NCBI RefSeq assembly: GCF_963678635.1
Contig: NC_087067.1
Span: 7,921,716-7,985,715 of the forward strand
Length of the DNA stretch: 64,000 bases
Source: Symsagittifera roscoffensis
Lineage: Eukaryota > Xenacoelomorpha > Acoela > Convolutidae
Reading direction: 5' to 3'
The notes below the pieces were generated by a model. The model was not told where the DNA came from, did not search any database, and saw nothing but the letters and a program-made list of their open reading frames with translations. Made by a program: the position numbers and the translations under genes. Below are positions 23,446 to 33,759 of the stretch, one piece after another. How positions within the stretch are numbered: position 1 is the first letter of the stretch; the number at the start of each line of letters is the position of its first letter.

Positions 23446-24835
23446 GAATTTTTATTCAGAACAGTGCAATTGGAGATTTTGTTGTTTCCCATGTACACAG
23501 GTAATTTCTGATCTAAAGGTTGCTCAGCCTCTGTCGATCAGCTCTTTCTGTGGAATCCCAATTCGTCATTCGAGAAAGTGTGTATCATTCATGTCGTTTT
23601 TTCCCAGTGTTTATCCAGCATCGATTTGAAACAGCCTTGAAATTTATGTGAACGCTGAAAATTACAGACTCTGGTAGTGATTTCCAGTCGTTTATGGCTG
23701 CGATGAGGAAGAAGCTACTTCGTTAACAAGTTCGTGATTTTCTTGTTATTTATTTGTACGGATTTCCACTAGAATTTCATCCATCTATTGTAAACGTTTC
23801 TTCGGTTGCTGTTACATCACGAACACAGAACAAGATTTTCTAAACTTTTTCTTCAGTACCCCGAGGTAGGAAGCTTCAAAAGTTTCAATCATTCTTGGCA
23901 AGCTTATTTGCATAAGCTTGGAATTAATCTGGTTGCCCTTGGCAGAACAATTTCTGTCGCTACTTTGTCTTCTTTCAGGATTGGTTTCCACGACAGATTG
24001 GCGTAATCCAGATGCGGTCTCGCCAAGGTTTTGTAGAGAGTCGCCATGATTTCCTCCGTTCCATTAGAAACTTTACTTTATAATTGAAACCATACTATTG
24101 GCCTGCTTTGTTTTCTTCGCAAAATGTTCTCGAAAAAACAATTTGAAATTTTTGATGACCCCTATTTCGTTCTCGTTTTCTACATTGCTCAAGGTTTTTT
24201 TGTCATCCAAAGTAAAAATTTTTTCTGCCGTCTTTGTTCTTCCTGATAATGTTAGTTTGTGGCATTTTGATTAATTAAACTTCATTTGGACCACGCTGAA
24301 GGTCGACTCAGATCAATCTGCAGTTTGTCTGCAGTTCGTCATCGGTTGTAATTGGTCTATTAAATTTTGCATCATCAGCGTAAAGAAACATATTTGTGGT
24401 GACTCCACCTGTCATGAATTTGATGTACAGTACAAGCAGTAGTGGTCCTAGTAACGATCCTTGAAGGACTCCGCTGATGACAGGATTCCAGTCGAGCGAC
24501 TTTCCTCACTACTACTCGCTGTTTTTGTTGAACAAGAAGTCAGCTATCCAGTCCAGAGTTTAGCCTCTGATTCCATATCTGGAGACAATGTTCTGTAGTT
24601 TTCTATGGGGACACTATCAAAAGCTTTTTGGAAATTGATATAAATAACATCGACTTCAATGCTTTTGTCTAGCTCTACTGTCCAAGCATCCAGTTCTCTT
24701 AGCAATTGAAGTGTTGTCGATTGAGCATATTTGGAATGGTTAATTTGAAAAGACAAATCAATTTTCAAATTTTTGAAGTGTGCTTACATGACATGTCACA
24801 ATTTTATTTTTCGCGGACGCTGAAACCGCGAAAAT
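23445..24835 (-). mobile_element. LINE fragment 5 (most upstream copy)
   Basis: On the minus strand the RT begins near 24770 (SKYAQSTTLQLLRELDAW), with VIYINFQKAFDSVP near 24640 and the YADD-type block near 24370. The C-terminal part follows down to about 23450. The 5' edge ends at the CGCGG hairpin near 24811-24839, beyond which the sequence is unique. This copy has fewer disruptions in the RT palm than copies 2 and 3. Confidence 0.85.
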
Positions 24836-25008
24836 CCCAGGAAGGACCATTGTTCGTTCCCGCATTCAATTTCAATCTGACATCAGATATGCATTCGATG
24901 GGGAAGACGATGGATATTTTTGTCCGGAGAAGAGACAGGAGGGCTTACACACACTGGAAAAAATATTCACAAAATTTGTCAGAGACATTTATGATTTAAA
25001 AGCATAGA
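24800..25008 (+). CDS. Unrecognised plus-strand C-terminal coding fragment
   Basis: A plus-strand frame, open from the LINE hairpin, reads GRTIVRSRIQFQSDIRYAFD, then an acidic patch GEDDGYFCPEKRQ and a helical end (LEKIFTKFVRDIYDLKA), before TAG at 25006-25008. The composition looks like real protein and is unlike the AT-rich junk around it. A possible splice acceptor (AAATCCCAG) lies at 24828-24840, just at the LINE edge, so the LINE/Fos array may sit beside or inside a host gene. No family recognised. Confidence 0.35.
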
Positions 25009-25054
25009 CGGATGAATATCGGAAGAGCAGAAGAATCATATTTCAACTCATCGA

Positions 25055-27177
25055 GTGAGTACTCAGTAACTTAAAATCTGCTGATAGTCATTTTGTACTG
25101 ACAGATAGGGCATGTGCAATAGCCATCATCGCGGTCATGAGTTTTAACACTGCAGCCGACTTTAGAATGGAGTACAAAAACTTAGGAGCTATAAAGAAAT
25201 GGAGTACAAGCAAATACCAGTGGTAGGGGGTGTAGCAGCTTTGCCAATAGCGGCGTCGCAAATGCTAGGAAACTATCTAATCTTTTTGGTGGTGAAAGCC
25301 ACAGAAAAGCAACATCTAATTTGATGGAGAAAAGCAACATCTAATTTGATGGAGAAGTTTTCTAAAAGAAAGGTGAGTGAAAAAGCTTTTCCTTTGTACG
25401 ACCCGTAATGCCGAAATGTCAACCAAAAACCAACCTAAATTGTTCTAGGGTCCAAAAAACTACTTTCAAGGTTTACTCGGTCTCCTAAAAGGTCAAATAA
25501 GAATCACTCATCTTTTTAAAATTGACCTTTCAAAAACGGCTCAAAAACCGCGCAAAATGCTCATTCCAAAGCAAAATTTTGATCATTAACGTCTGAAAAA
25601 TGCTCAAATTCCTCCTATCTTGCTTAAATTTTGGCTAGAAACCTCGACTCTAGCAGCATATAGGAGATTGAGTGGGTAGGAAGGGTGTAAGCTATTAATG
25701 TGTCTGTGGAGAGTTTAATCGTCTAAGAAATCGTTAGAAAGTGAATTGAGGCATGTTTCATGCTATTTACTTTTTTTCAATGCTTTTTTATGCGAAGATC
25801 ATCATTTTTTTTCTAACATTGCTTTTGGGGAGATGATACTCCAAATAAAATCTCAAAAAACTTTTCAGTGAAACTTTCATCTGTTTTTTGCACTACTCCA
25901 AAGACCTCAAAAGATTAGAACTAGTTTCTGCGGCTATTTGAACACAATAAAACTTACAATTCCATAGACCGAAAATGCTTCTCATAAAATTCCATACATC
26001 AAATGTTTGCAAAAAGGCTAATCCCAGAGTTTTCTTACAATTTCAAAAAATCATTGAAAAAAGTTTCGAACTAGTTTCTGCGGATATGGATTTTTGAACC
26101 AAACAAAAAAAGTCAGGTGATGAAAAAACACTATATTTCTTCTTTTGGAAAAAGTGGTTATCAACAAATTTCCATGTATGGAAATTGTATGACTAGCATT
26201 TTTTCATGGCAACAAAATTTTTTGAAAGTAAATTTACAAATTGCCCAAAAATTGTTTTTGTTTTTTTTTAAACAGCAAACCGAACTTTGCACTCAAACAC
26301 TCATTTTCCCAGAAAAAAGTTTGCATGCTAATTTAGTTTTTTTGTCTGCATAACAAGTGGTCCTGAATACACAAAAATTGGATTTTTTTCCATTTCTCTG
26401 GATAACTTTTTAAAAAAGTCTACAAACTCCTTTTTTTGGTATGGCATGCTTATATATGCCTTGATCAATGTTTTATAATTTTAAATTTCTAATTTTATAA
26501 ACAATCATCTTTGAAAAATTGTGCCAAAATTTAAAAGTTTAATATTTTCAGTATAAAATTTGTGAAGAAAACTCTTACACAATTAGAGTCTTTTCCAATG
26601 CATTGTAAAGGCCAGACGTCAGCCCTTTGCTGACTCTAGTTTTGAGTAATCCGTGTGTTTAGTCACTTATTCGGTCACGAACACATCCCAAAAGTTTTTA
26701 GAAATAAAATTTTAGGAAAATCCTTTTTTTGCTTATGATAAAATTTTTTCCTACAGCTTCCATTCATGAAAAATGCTCATCTTAAAGTTTTCTTAACGTT
26801 TTCTGTATCTATCGAATTGTAGGAAAATGTATGATGAGCATTCGTTCATAAATGAAAATTGTAGGACAAGCATTTTTGGTCAACCTAGGATAGTAGGTAC
26901 AGGTATAACAAATTTTGTTTGTTGTTCTTCCATTTTTCGTAAATCGGTATCCTTAAAGTTATTTATTTTGTTCCAATCCGCCTTCGATCCGGCATTAATT
27001 TCATTCATCTGCTGATTATATAATCGGTCAATATTAACACAAATGGCCTGGTTTTATTGGCTTGCTTTGAGGATTTTCAGATTTCTCTTAGATTTTTAAA
27101 TACTCAATTCTGATTGGCTGAAAATAAGCCAAAACAAAATTCAAGCATTCGATCCCTCCTGCATGAGGGACGCCACC
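25055..27177. other. AT-rich stretch without genes
   Basis: Only short frames in A/T runs are present, and none has a domain, signal peptide or conserved motif. The sequence is unique within the window apart from the 25-bp duplication near 25305. Confidence 0.6.
25305..25354. repeat. 25-bp direct tandem duplication
   Basis: The block AAAAGCAACATCTAATTTGA plus TGGAG occurs twice head to tail with no mismatch, which suggests a recent slippage or repair event. No ORF is affected. Confidence 0.85.
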
Positions 27178-27182
27178 ACCTT
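27178..27182. repeat. Target-site duplication of element B, left copy
   Basis: ACCTT directly precedes the left LTR and matches the 5 bases directly after the right LTR. Integrases of this class typically duplicate 4-6 bp. Confidence 0.9.
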
Positions 27183-27444
27183 TGTCATATCTCAACGTAT
27201 GATCTTCTAATTCTCGAATCAAAATGGATCGATAAACTAATATTCTAATGCGCAGCGAAATAAAACAACTAGCTTTATCCAACGTTTAATTATGGTGTGA
27301 CCGTTCGTTCGGTCATCATTCGAGAGAAGGTCTCTCGAGGTCGACCAACCGGCCACATATATGATTATAATATAAATCGATCGCGTAGCATAATTAACAT
27401 GCATAAATATATATCTAAATTTAGCCGATCCATCCCGGATGACA
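27183..27444 (-). repeat. 3' LTR of element B
   Basis: 262 bp, starting TGTCAT and ending ATGACA, so the ends form the usual short inverted repeat. It aligns with 32810-33034 across its length, for example TGACCGTTCGTTCGGTCA in both. It is longer than the other copy because of extra sequence near 27385-27430. Confidence 0.93.
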
Positions 27445-27453
27445 TTCCCTCTC
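27445..27453 (-). promoter_or_regulatory. Polypurine tract of element B
   Basis: On the minus strand GAGAGGGAA abuts the 3' LTR start TGTCAT. This is the expected place for the plus-strand cDNA primer. Confidence 0.8.
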
Positions 27454-27454
27454 G

Positions 27455-29750
27455 ACAAAACTTAATTTTACTAATTATAAATATAAGTTGAGTTTTAGGG
27501 TCCCCGTGGGACCTTTTAAATTTTTTGATTTTTCAGTCCCCATGGAACCTTAAAAGTTTTTCTTTTTCTTCACTTGTTTCCATCTTTTGGTAATTCATCT
27601 TCCAGTTTGTTATGCTCCTCATCTTCCTGCATTTCAGTGTCATCCGTTTTCTTCTGCGTGTCCATGTTTTTGACGAATGGGATATCGTTGTTGTTTTCAA
27701 CGTTTTCGTCCCCCGTTGGTGACGCCAGGTCCACCACTTCTGTCAGTTTGGCACATTGTTTTGGGCTGATGGCCTTAATGAATTTTAGGCAAGCTTGGTA
27801 CTTTAGGGTTTTGTCCGTGAAGCCCATCTCTTGTATTAGTGACTTCAGACGTGGGTATTAAGATTTGGGCTGATAAGGTGGCGAGTCTACTTCAAAGCGA
27901 AACTCTTTTTATTTTTGTATCTCGTTGCTTTCAGTTTATTTATATCGTTGATTGTGTTGATGGGTACGGCATTTCCAAATGCATTTGTAAGTGCCGATTG
28001 GCGGTTACGAGTCGATTTTCTTTTGAGGTGCCAGTGCTGGTGGTGTACTCTTCGGGTATTGTCGTTTTGGCGAAGAAGCTACATCTTCCGAAGATGTGAT
28101 GGATCGGCCGTCGTCGGAATGGCTGGTTGGTTACTGTTTTTTTCTTCTCTAATGTATCGTCTGTTCGTAGGCTCAATTCTCTTGTGGTTTGGAGTTTCTG
28201 TGTTGGGCGTCCCGCAAATCTTTTGCCCGTTGCTTTTGCCTTTCGCTTTGTTCGGCTGCTCGTTTGTTGCATTAGTGTCTGCTTCTTTATTTAGTTCACT
28301 GGCACACCCGTGTTCTCGTCCTCCTCGAACATTGCGTGTTGTGGCGCAATGGGATTCTCTATGTCTAAAATTTTTAGACATGGTCAAGATCTCCGCGCCG
28401 ACTTATACGCGACATAATCACTAAGACGTCAGAGTTTTGTCAGAGTAAATGTCAGAGTTTTTCCTTCAACCGTTTTATATCTTTGTTCAAAGGTTTTTCG
28501 GATTTTTCACTTTCGTTGCTATTCAAATGGTATTTGGTGCCACCTGCTCTATGCATTTCTTATTATGTGCGTCTATTGTTCTCTATACCCCTTTATATCT
28601 TAGCTTAAGCTTATCTTTGGCCAATTCTATAACTTTAGGAATTGCACCTATTTTTTGTTGTGGTGTAGAGTTTGCTTTTTGTAGTTTTTTTTGGCCTTTG
28701 TGGGCTTGTTTTCCCCTTTTCTGTGATTGAAACCTCGGCCTCCGACCATCTTTGTAGATCATGCATGATCTTTGCGGGTAAAGGCGTCTCTGTGAGGTTC
28801 TATCTATCTAAACGTCTCAATGAGTGGGCGGAGTTTGCGGTCTTTTTTCGTGGCAGCGGTGATAAAGCGTACTCGCAGTACAAATTGGAGATTTTCCCGA
28901 AGAGGGGCGTGTCCTCTTCTGCTTCGGTCGTGCTTGTGGCCTTTACCAGGGTTGCAACCAGTCCCTCCGTAACTAGTTTGTGGCTGGCTTCTAGCGATGA
29001 GTTCTTCGACATCGTTGGGGGTGCCTCGTTGTGTCTCCTCTCTTCTTGTATTGTTTTAGCTGGGTCCACGCGGCTCACCCAGATTTCATCATTGGATTTT
29101 CGTTGTTCCCCAGAAAGTTTCGTTTGTGTAGCTGTTGCGGTTGTTTCGTTTTCCGTCTGGCATTATTTCGTCTCTGGATGGTCGGTGTTCTTTTTGTGCT
29201 CCGTTTGGCTGGTTTGTACTGTCTGATTGTCACTGAAAAAGATCTTTGGGAAATTGGATTTCTTTCTGGTTTCTTCAGCCTTCTTTTGTGCAATCACTTC
29301 TCCTGCATCGTGAATCTTGGCCGTATCTAGTTTGCTGAGTGTTTGGGCGAGCTCATGTTCACCTTTTTCCTTTTTGTGGGTGGCCTTTTATGCCATCGAG
29401 GATCGGAGAGATTTTCCTACCTGTCTGATGATCCTTGGTGACCCAGTGTTTTGTCCTTTGGATCGGTGTTTTTCAGTTCCGTTGATATGGAACCTCCTTT
29501 GAGTCCTCACGTTTCTGGTCGTCTGCTCATTGTGAATCGATGGATGAAATTGACTGTTTTATGAACTGATTTGCTGGTTGAGAGAGAGAGGGAGCTGACT
29601 GTTTGTTGGCGAATTTTGAGTGAAACTGAATTTGATTGTGAGTTTGCAACTGACCGCGTGCGGAATGTTTGGAAATGTTCGGTTGTTAATTGAGTGTTTG
29701 AGTTAGCATCTAATAACCCTTTAGTTTTCGCGCGTTTTTTGATCAGCTCA
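27455..29750 (-). other. Unassigned coding-like region of element B in the integrase/env position
   Basis: About 2.3 kb between RNase H and the polypurine tract. Minus-strand frames with protein-like composition are 29226-28800 (SNLYCEYALSPLPRKKTANS, ending SAHSLRRLDR), about 28640-28480 (IPKVIELAKDKLKLRYKG, then RTIDAHNKKCIEQVAPNTI) and 27827-27570 (MGFTDKTLKYQACLKFIKAI, then an acidic tail). I see no His-His-Cys-Cys finger, no DDE core and no transmembrane or signal segment, so it is neither a clear integrase nor a clear env. Long plus-strand frames over the same bases are hydrophobic shadows. Confidence 0.55.
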
Positions 29751-29799
29751 TACGGTGCTTTGTTTTAATTGGCCAGATTATTTAGAATGACGTTGTCAA

Positions 29800-31475
29800 T
29801 CAATTCGAGGTTATTTATGAATGCAATAATTGGCGCTACATAAAAGTTCTCATCATATTTGCTAGGGTGTATTGCCAATCTAACTGGATTCCTGGACATA
29901 TAGTCCACTAGTGCCCGCGAGGTGTTTGATATCAAAATGGAATGGTATAAGGCCATCAATCGACCGGGTGAGCCGGCTTTGGCTTGTTTTTGATCTTTCG
30001 CTTGCATTTAAAGCGCTGATTAAAGCTTGATGATCTGTAAGGACGGTGAAATGTTTTCCATAAAGATAGTATTTGAAGTGTTCAATTGCCCAAACTATCC
30101 ATAATAGTTCTAGTTCGTTTACCGAGGAGATTAGGAAGCATGATGCATACGCTAAGGCTATCCGATTCTCTGGTGAATATTGTTAAATGCTGCCCCTAAT
30201 CCTGTGTTCGATGCGTCGCAGACTATGCGAGTTTCTAATTGTTGATCAAAATATTTATTTTGTGTTATTTCAGCTACTTATTTTAATATATTCTTGAAAG
30301 CTGTGTTGTGTTCTGTTGACCAGTCAAGTAGTTTTCCCTTTTCTGTGTTTTTAGTAGTGGGAGTAGGGCGGCGGCTGCTTGGGCTAAATTTGGTATACAT
30401 CGCATGAGTGGTGTATTGAACCCATAAAACTCTGTAATTGTTTAGATGTTTTTGGTGCTGAGATTTTTTCTATTGCCTCAGTTTTCTTATTGAGCGGTGT
30501 TGTTCCTTCGCTAGTGATGTTAAACCCTAAGCACTCAATCTGCTTACAAGCGAAATTACAGTTCTCAAGTAATATTGCAAGGTTTTATTCGTCTAATCTT
30601 TCCAAAACGGCTTTTAGCTTCTGTTGGTGCAATTCTGTAGACCCTTTTGCGACTATCAGTATGTCGTCTTAGTATACATATGCGCTCGTGCAGTTTGTTA
30701 AGGTTAAGTCAACTGCTTTTTGAAATTCAGCTGGCATATCCGTGAGGCCGTAAAATCCTGACTGCAATTGATACGTTCCCGTCGCGTTGCCACCAATTAG
30801 ACTGAAATTGCTTTGTTCGCGCGTTGATTGATCCAACGGGATTTGAGAGAATGCGTAACGAAGATCAAGTTTCGAAAACATAGTCTGTTTTGTTTTGTCT
30901 AATTTAACGACTTGGGCGATGTGCTCCAGCAATAAATGGATGTTACGCATTTGATATTTGTTTTTGTGAATAAGTTTAGTGGTTTTCTTGGAATCCAACG
31001 CGAGTTTTACTGTTGGATCTTTTTTCTTTGTTATGACAATTGGACTGATAAATTGTCCATCGGAACACTTGTCTAATTTGATCAGGTTATTCTGGTCAAT
31101 TAATTTGTTTGATTCCCCTTCCACACGTTCATGGAGATGTATTGGAATGCGTCGACCTTTCTGTTGAATCGGTACGAGCTCTTTAATGAGCTTTGTTCTC
31201 ATTGTGGGATTTGTGGATTTTCCGATACGTACGCATACTTGTTGAAAGTTATCTTCGACCCATTGTTTAATTTCCGGATCAGACTCTTCTTGTTCTCGGA
31301 TATCATGTACATTTTGTTTGTGTTGTTCTTGGATTAGTTTGATGCCAATCTGCGGTAAGATATTGCGTTCTATAATATTTGAGTTTTTATCATCTACCAC
31401 GATGAAATGAGCTGAATGTATTTTCCAGCCTCCTGACTCGATAATTATGATCAATCTTCCCTTCGGAATGATCAT
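29800..31475 (-). pseudogene. Protease end, reverse transcriptase and RNase H of element B
   Basis: Frame 30669-31475 covers the end of the protease region (NILPQIGIKLIQEQ) and the RT fingers (DGQFISPIVITKKKDPTVKL). It continues with the first catalytic Asp block (FSKLDLRYAFSQIPLD) and GFYGLTDMPAEFQKA. The active-site box reads Y-stop-DD: a TAA at about 30669-30671 replaces the residue before the two Asp. Further frames carry the RT thumb (NITSEGTTPLNKKTEAIEK, near 30490) and RNase H pieces (VNELELLWIVWAIEHFKYYL near 30110 and LTDHQALISALN near 30030). It ends with SRNPVRLAIHPSKYDENFYV near 29860. Sequence style is that of metazoan Ty3/gypsy pol. Confidence 0.9.
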
Positions 31476-31499
31476 TTCGCCATTGTAGCACGCTAGGTT

Positions 31500-32810
31500 C
31501 CGTGCGTTGTCTCCCGTTGGAATGGTTTTGAATAGTGCCTTTTTGTTGTATTGTTGAACTTGATATTCAGTACTGAACTTGGTATTGTAGTACTTGTGTT
31601 TTTTATTTCAAATGATTCTGCAATTGCCATAACCAAAAACTTGACTATTTGATAATCGTCCCAAGCATTGCTTGAAGTAAATTCAGCGATTGCCACTTGG
31701 TCGATTTCAGTTTCTTGACTTTCAGTTTCCAGTTCCTCCTGTCGATCTTCTTGTGTGTCTTCTAAGTAGTTTACGTGTAACCCCGCTTGGCGCATTTTGA
31801 GCAAATTTCATCTTTTGCGTGGCAGGACTGTGAATGGTTTTGGTTACACTGATTTCAACATTTATAACACTGTTTTTAACTATTTATGTTGGTATTCTTT
31901 TGCTGTCCTCTTGCGTTTTGCGATCCGCGTGGGAGAGGTCGCCCCCGCCCGCCTCGACCTCTTTATGTGTTTGGAGTAGTTATAGCGGCCCCGCGGGTTT
32001 ATGTAGATGACCGGTTCTTGTTTTGGCGTAAACTTATGTCCTCCGAAAGGATTTGATGTCATTGCACGACTGTGTTCAATTTCCTTTTTCTCGACGTATT
32101 GCGTATTCGTACACATCTTGTGGGCTCCTTGTTTGTGCCAAAAATTCTTCTGCGATTTTGCCATTGATCATGTATACTGTGAACATGTCTCTGACCCATT
32201 CGTGTACTCGGTCGCCGCTGTCGGCTCGTCACGCTAGTTCAACGAGATCCGAATGAAATTGTTCTAAACTTTCTGTTTTCTTTTGTTTCCTGCAGATGAA
32301 ATTGCATCTTTCAAAAGCGATTCTCCTAGTTGTCACAATTATCCTCGATTGTTGTTATCAGTTATTGTGTTGTGACGTTATGTATTTCCAAATTAGGTCT
32401 TTTCTGTTGTATCTGTTTTTGTCCTTCCGCTCCTAAACATAAGAACAGGTAGCTGCGCACTTTTGCGTCGGCTTCGTCCCATCTGAATAAATTGCAAAGT
32501 ACTCCTTTCTCCCGGGCTTTTATAACGTTTTTCTCCCCACCAACTCTTTTCTTTTGGTTTCTGACCTTTCTGTTCTTCTTTTGTGCCTCGGTTTCTCCCG
32601 TGATTTCAACTTCGTAAACTGGCTCTGACGGTTCGACTAGCTGTGGTCTGGCTCTCAGTAGATTTGCACCTATATCCCATCCTTTGCAAATACAGCCATT
32701 TCCAAGGTTGCTGCCCACTTAGACCACTCTAGTGGTGGTTCGACAGATGCCTTCTGCCAGAACGGGTTAATGTTTAGTGGGTTTTTGGAGTATTCTGCTG
32801 ACTGCGCCAT
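31500..32810 (-). pseudogene. gag of element B
   Basis: The first ATG (32808-32810) uses the last LTR base and the first two PBS bases. It opens a short frame beginning MAQSAEYSKNPLNINPFWQK and containing the hydrophobic Trp-rich segment PPLEWSKWAATLEM. A frameshift near 32670-32700 moves to a charged frame ending LFLCLGAEGQKQIQQKRPNL (to 32362), and later pieces include GIEHSRAM-type sequence (near 32080). A zinc knuckle near 31845 reads CYKC-stop-NQCNQNHSQSC, then CHAKDEICSKCAKRG. The C-terminal part after the knuckle is acidic. Gag would coat the RNA; this copy has at least three lesions. Confidence 0.85.
32791..32809 (-). promoter_or_regulatory. Primer-binding site of element B (tRNA-Ser type)
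   Basis: Directly adjacent to the 5' LTR, the minus strand reads TGGCGCAGTCAGCAG. TGG pairs with the tRNA CCA end, and GCGCAGTC-type sequence fits an animal tRNA-Ser acceptor stem that starts GCAGTCG. The match to tRNA-Ser is from general knowledge of that stem; the host tRNA was not available to compare. Confidence 0.75.
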
Positions 32811-33034
32811 GTCATACCTCAACGTATGATCTTCTAATTCTGGAATACGAATGGATCGATAAACTAATATTCTAATAAGCAGCGAGATAAAACAACTAAC
32901 TTTAGCCAACGTTTAATTGTGGTCTGACCGTTCGTTCGGTCATCATTCGAGAGAAGGTCTCTCAAGGTCGACCAACCGGCCACATGTATGATTATAACAT
33001 AAATCGCGTTGCATAAATAATATGTCGGATGACA
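32810..33034 (-). repeat. 5' LTR of element B
   Basis: 225 bp, same terminal hexamers as the left LTR, with a deletion near its high-coordinate end. By position on the minus strand it should hold the element promoter, but I could not place a convincing TATA box. Confidence 0.93.
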
Positions 33035-33039
33035 ACCTT
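33035..33039. repeat. Target-site duplication of element B, right copy
   Basis: ACCTT directly follows the right LTR, identical to 27178-27182. Confidence 0.9.
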
Positions 33040-33334
33040 AAAGCGGCATTTACCTATTTTAAAGCGGCATTCATCTATTTTAAAGGTGCAGCACATAATT
33101 GCTTTGGATTTGTGTCAGATGATATCTCTGAGGTGATCAGATCTGCATTCAGCCACAAAATTAATGGAGACTGAATTCAAAATCTAGTTCAAAAAACGAT
33201 TATTCGAAGTTACCCATCAACCTTAATAGTTCATCTACTGTTCATTTGCGAACAAAATCAGATCCTAAGTATAGTACCTCTATGTTTCACTGTCCAAAAC
33301 TTAGCAGCTGGTACTGGGTGTAGTCCCTCTTCTG

Positions 33335-33621
33335 CTCTTACTTCTGTTTCCGAGGCTGGTCGCGGGGATAGTCCGCTACTACTCTGACTTCTGCTTCAGA
33401 GGCTGGTCGCGGAAACAGTCCACCTACTACTCTGACTTCTGCTTCAGAGGCTGGTCGCGGAAACAGTCCACCTACTACTCTGACTTCTGCTTCAGAGGCT
33501 GGTCGCGGAAACAGTCCCCTCACTACTCTGACTTCTGCTTCCGAGGCTGGTCGCGGAAACAGTCCCCCTACTACTCTGAATTCTGCTTCCGACGCTGATC
33601 GCGAAATTGGTCGCGGGTACT
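33335..33621 (-). repeat. 48-bp coding tandem repeat, six copies
   Basis: The CTCTGACTTCTGCTTC landmark on the plus strand recurs at 33382, 33430, 33478, 33526 and 33574, exactly 48 bp apart. The lowest-coordinate copy (33335-33381) is 47 bp. Copies differ at a few bases, mostly without changing the repeated amino acids in the middle copies. Unit length is a multiple of three, as expected if it expanded under a coding constraint. Confidence 0.92.
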
Positions 33622-33754
33622 TCCCTTCTAAGTTTATTCCATAAGTCTTCGATTCGAATTTAGTAAAAGGGCCGTCAAAACGATATATACCGAGCGATTC
33701 TTGAATCGCCATGCAAAAAGCAACTGCAACAATTTTGGTTAAGATATTACGCAT
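33338..33754 (-). CDS. Small secreted protein of 16-residue repeats (or recent pseudogene)
   Basis: A single open frame of 138 codons from an ATG at 33752-33754 to TAA at 33338-33340. The first about 22 residues (MRNILTKIVAVAFCMAIQES) form a typical signal peptide: basic start and hydrophobic core. A short unique part (IYRFDGPFTKFESKTYGINL) follows, then near-identical repeats of GLFPRPASEAEVRVVG. There are no transmembrane segments after the signal and no Cys in the mature part. Dibasic sites typical of neuropeptide precursors are absent, although every repeat has single Arg residues. The last DNA repeat lacks one base, so the end of the protein (ADYPRDQPRKQK) is out of the repeat frame. No family recognised. 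Confidence 0.6.
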   Translation of the reverse strand: MRNILTKIVAVAFCMAIQESLGIYRFDGPFTKFESKTYGINLEGKYPRPISRSASEAEFRVVGGLFPRPASEAEVRVVRGLFPRPASEAEVRVVGGLFPRPASEAEVRVVGGLFPRPASEAEVRVVADYPRDQPRKQK

Positions 33755-33759
33755 TTTAT

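Larger units (their letters stand above)
11399..24835 (-). repeat. Tandem array of LINE + spacer + Fos-like pseudogene units
   Basis: A landmark block, TATTAGCCTACTTTG..TTCGCAATATGTTCTCG, recurs at about 11399, 15008, 17611, 20710 and 24090, so unit lengths are about 3.6, 2.6, 3.1 and 3.4 kb. On the minus strand each unit reads LINE fragment, about 1 kb of conserved spacer, then a Fos-like gene in two exons. A fifth LINE copy, truncated at 11399, follows the last Fos copy. Units differ by point changes and by deletions or inner duplications, so the array is old. Both the LINE and the Fos parts were carried along, so one insertion probably preceded the amplification. Confidence 0.88.
27183..33034 (-). 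mobile_element. Ty3/gypsy-type LTR retrotransposon B, full length, degenerate
   Basis: The element is bounded exactly. LTRs at both ends start TGTCAT and end ATGACA, and a 5-bp target duplication ACCTT flanks them (27178-27182 and 33035-33039). On the minus strand the order is 5' LTR, PBS, gag, RT, RNase H, an unassigned region, PPT, 3' LTR. The LTRs differ by several percent plus a 37-bp length difference, so the insertion is old. Stops and frameshifts occur throughout. Total length is 5852 bp. No integrase was recognised. Confidence 0.93.

Noticed and set aside
27839-29502. Long overlapping plus-strand frames rich in Phe, Leu, Val and Cys, looking like membrane proteins
   Set aside because: They lie opposite minus-strand element B sequence; the hydrophobic composition is what the complement of Lys/Glu/Gln-rich codons gives. 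No start context or domain.
32791-32809. Possible tRNA fragment
   Set aside because: Only the acceptor-stem complement next to an LTR is present, which is a primer-binding site and not a tRNA gene.
33335-33621. Possible CRISPR-like array
   Set aside because: The 48-bp units are contiguous with no variable spacers, and they code for a repeated peptide after a signal peptide.
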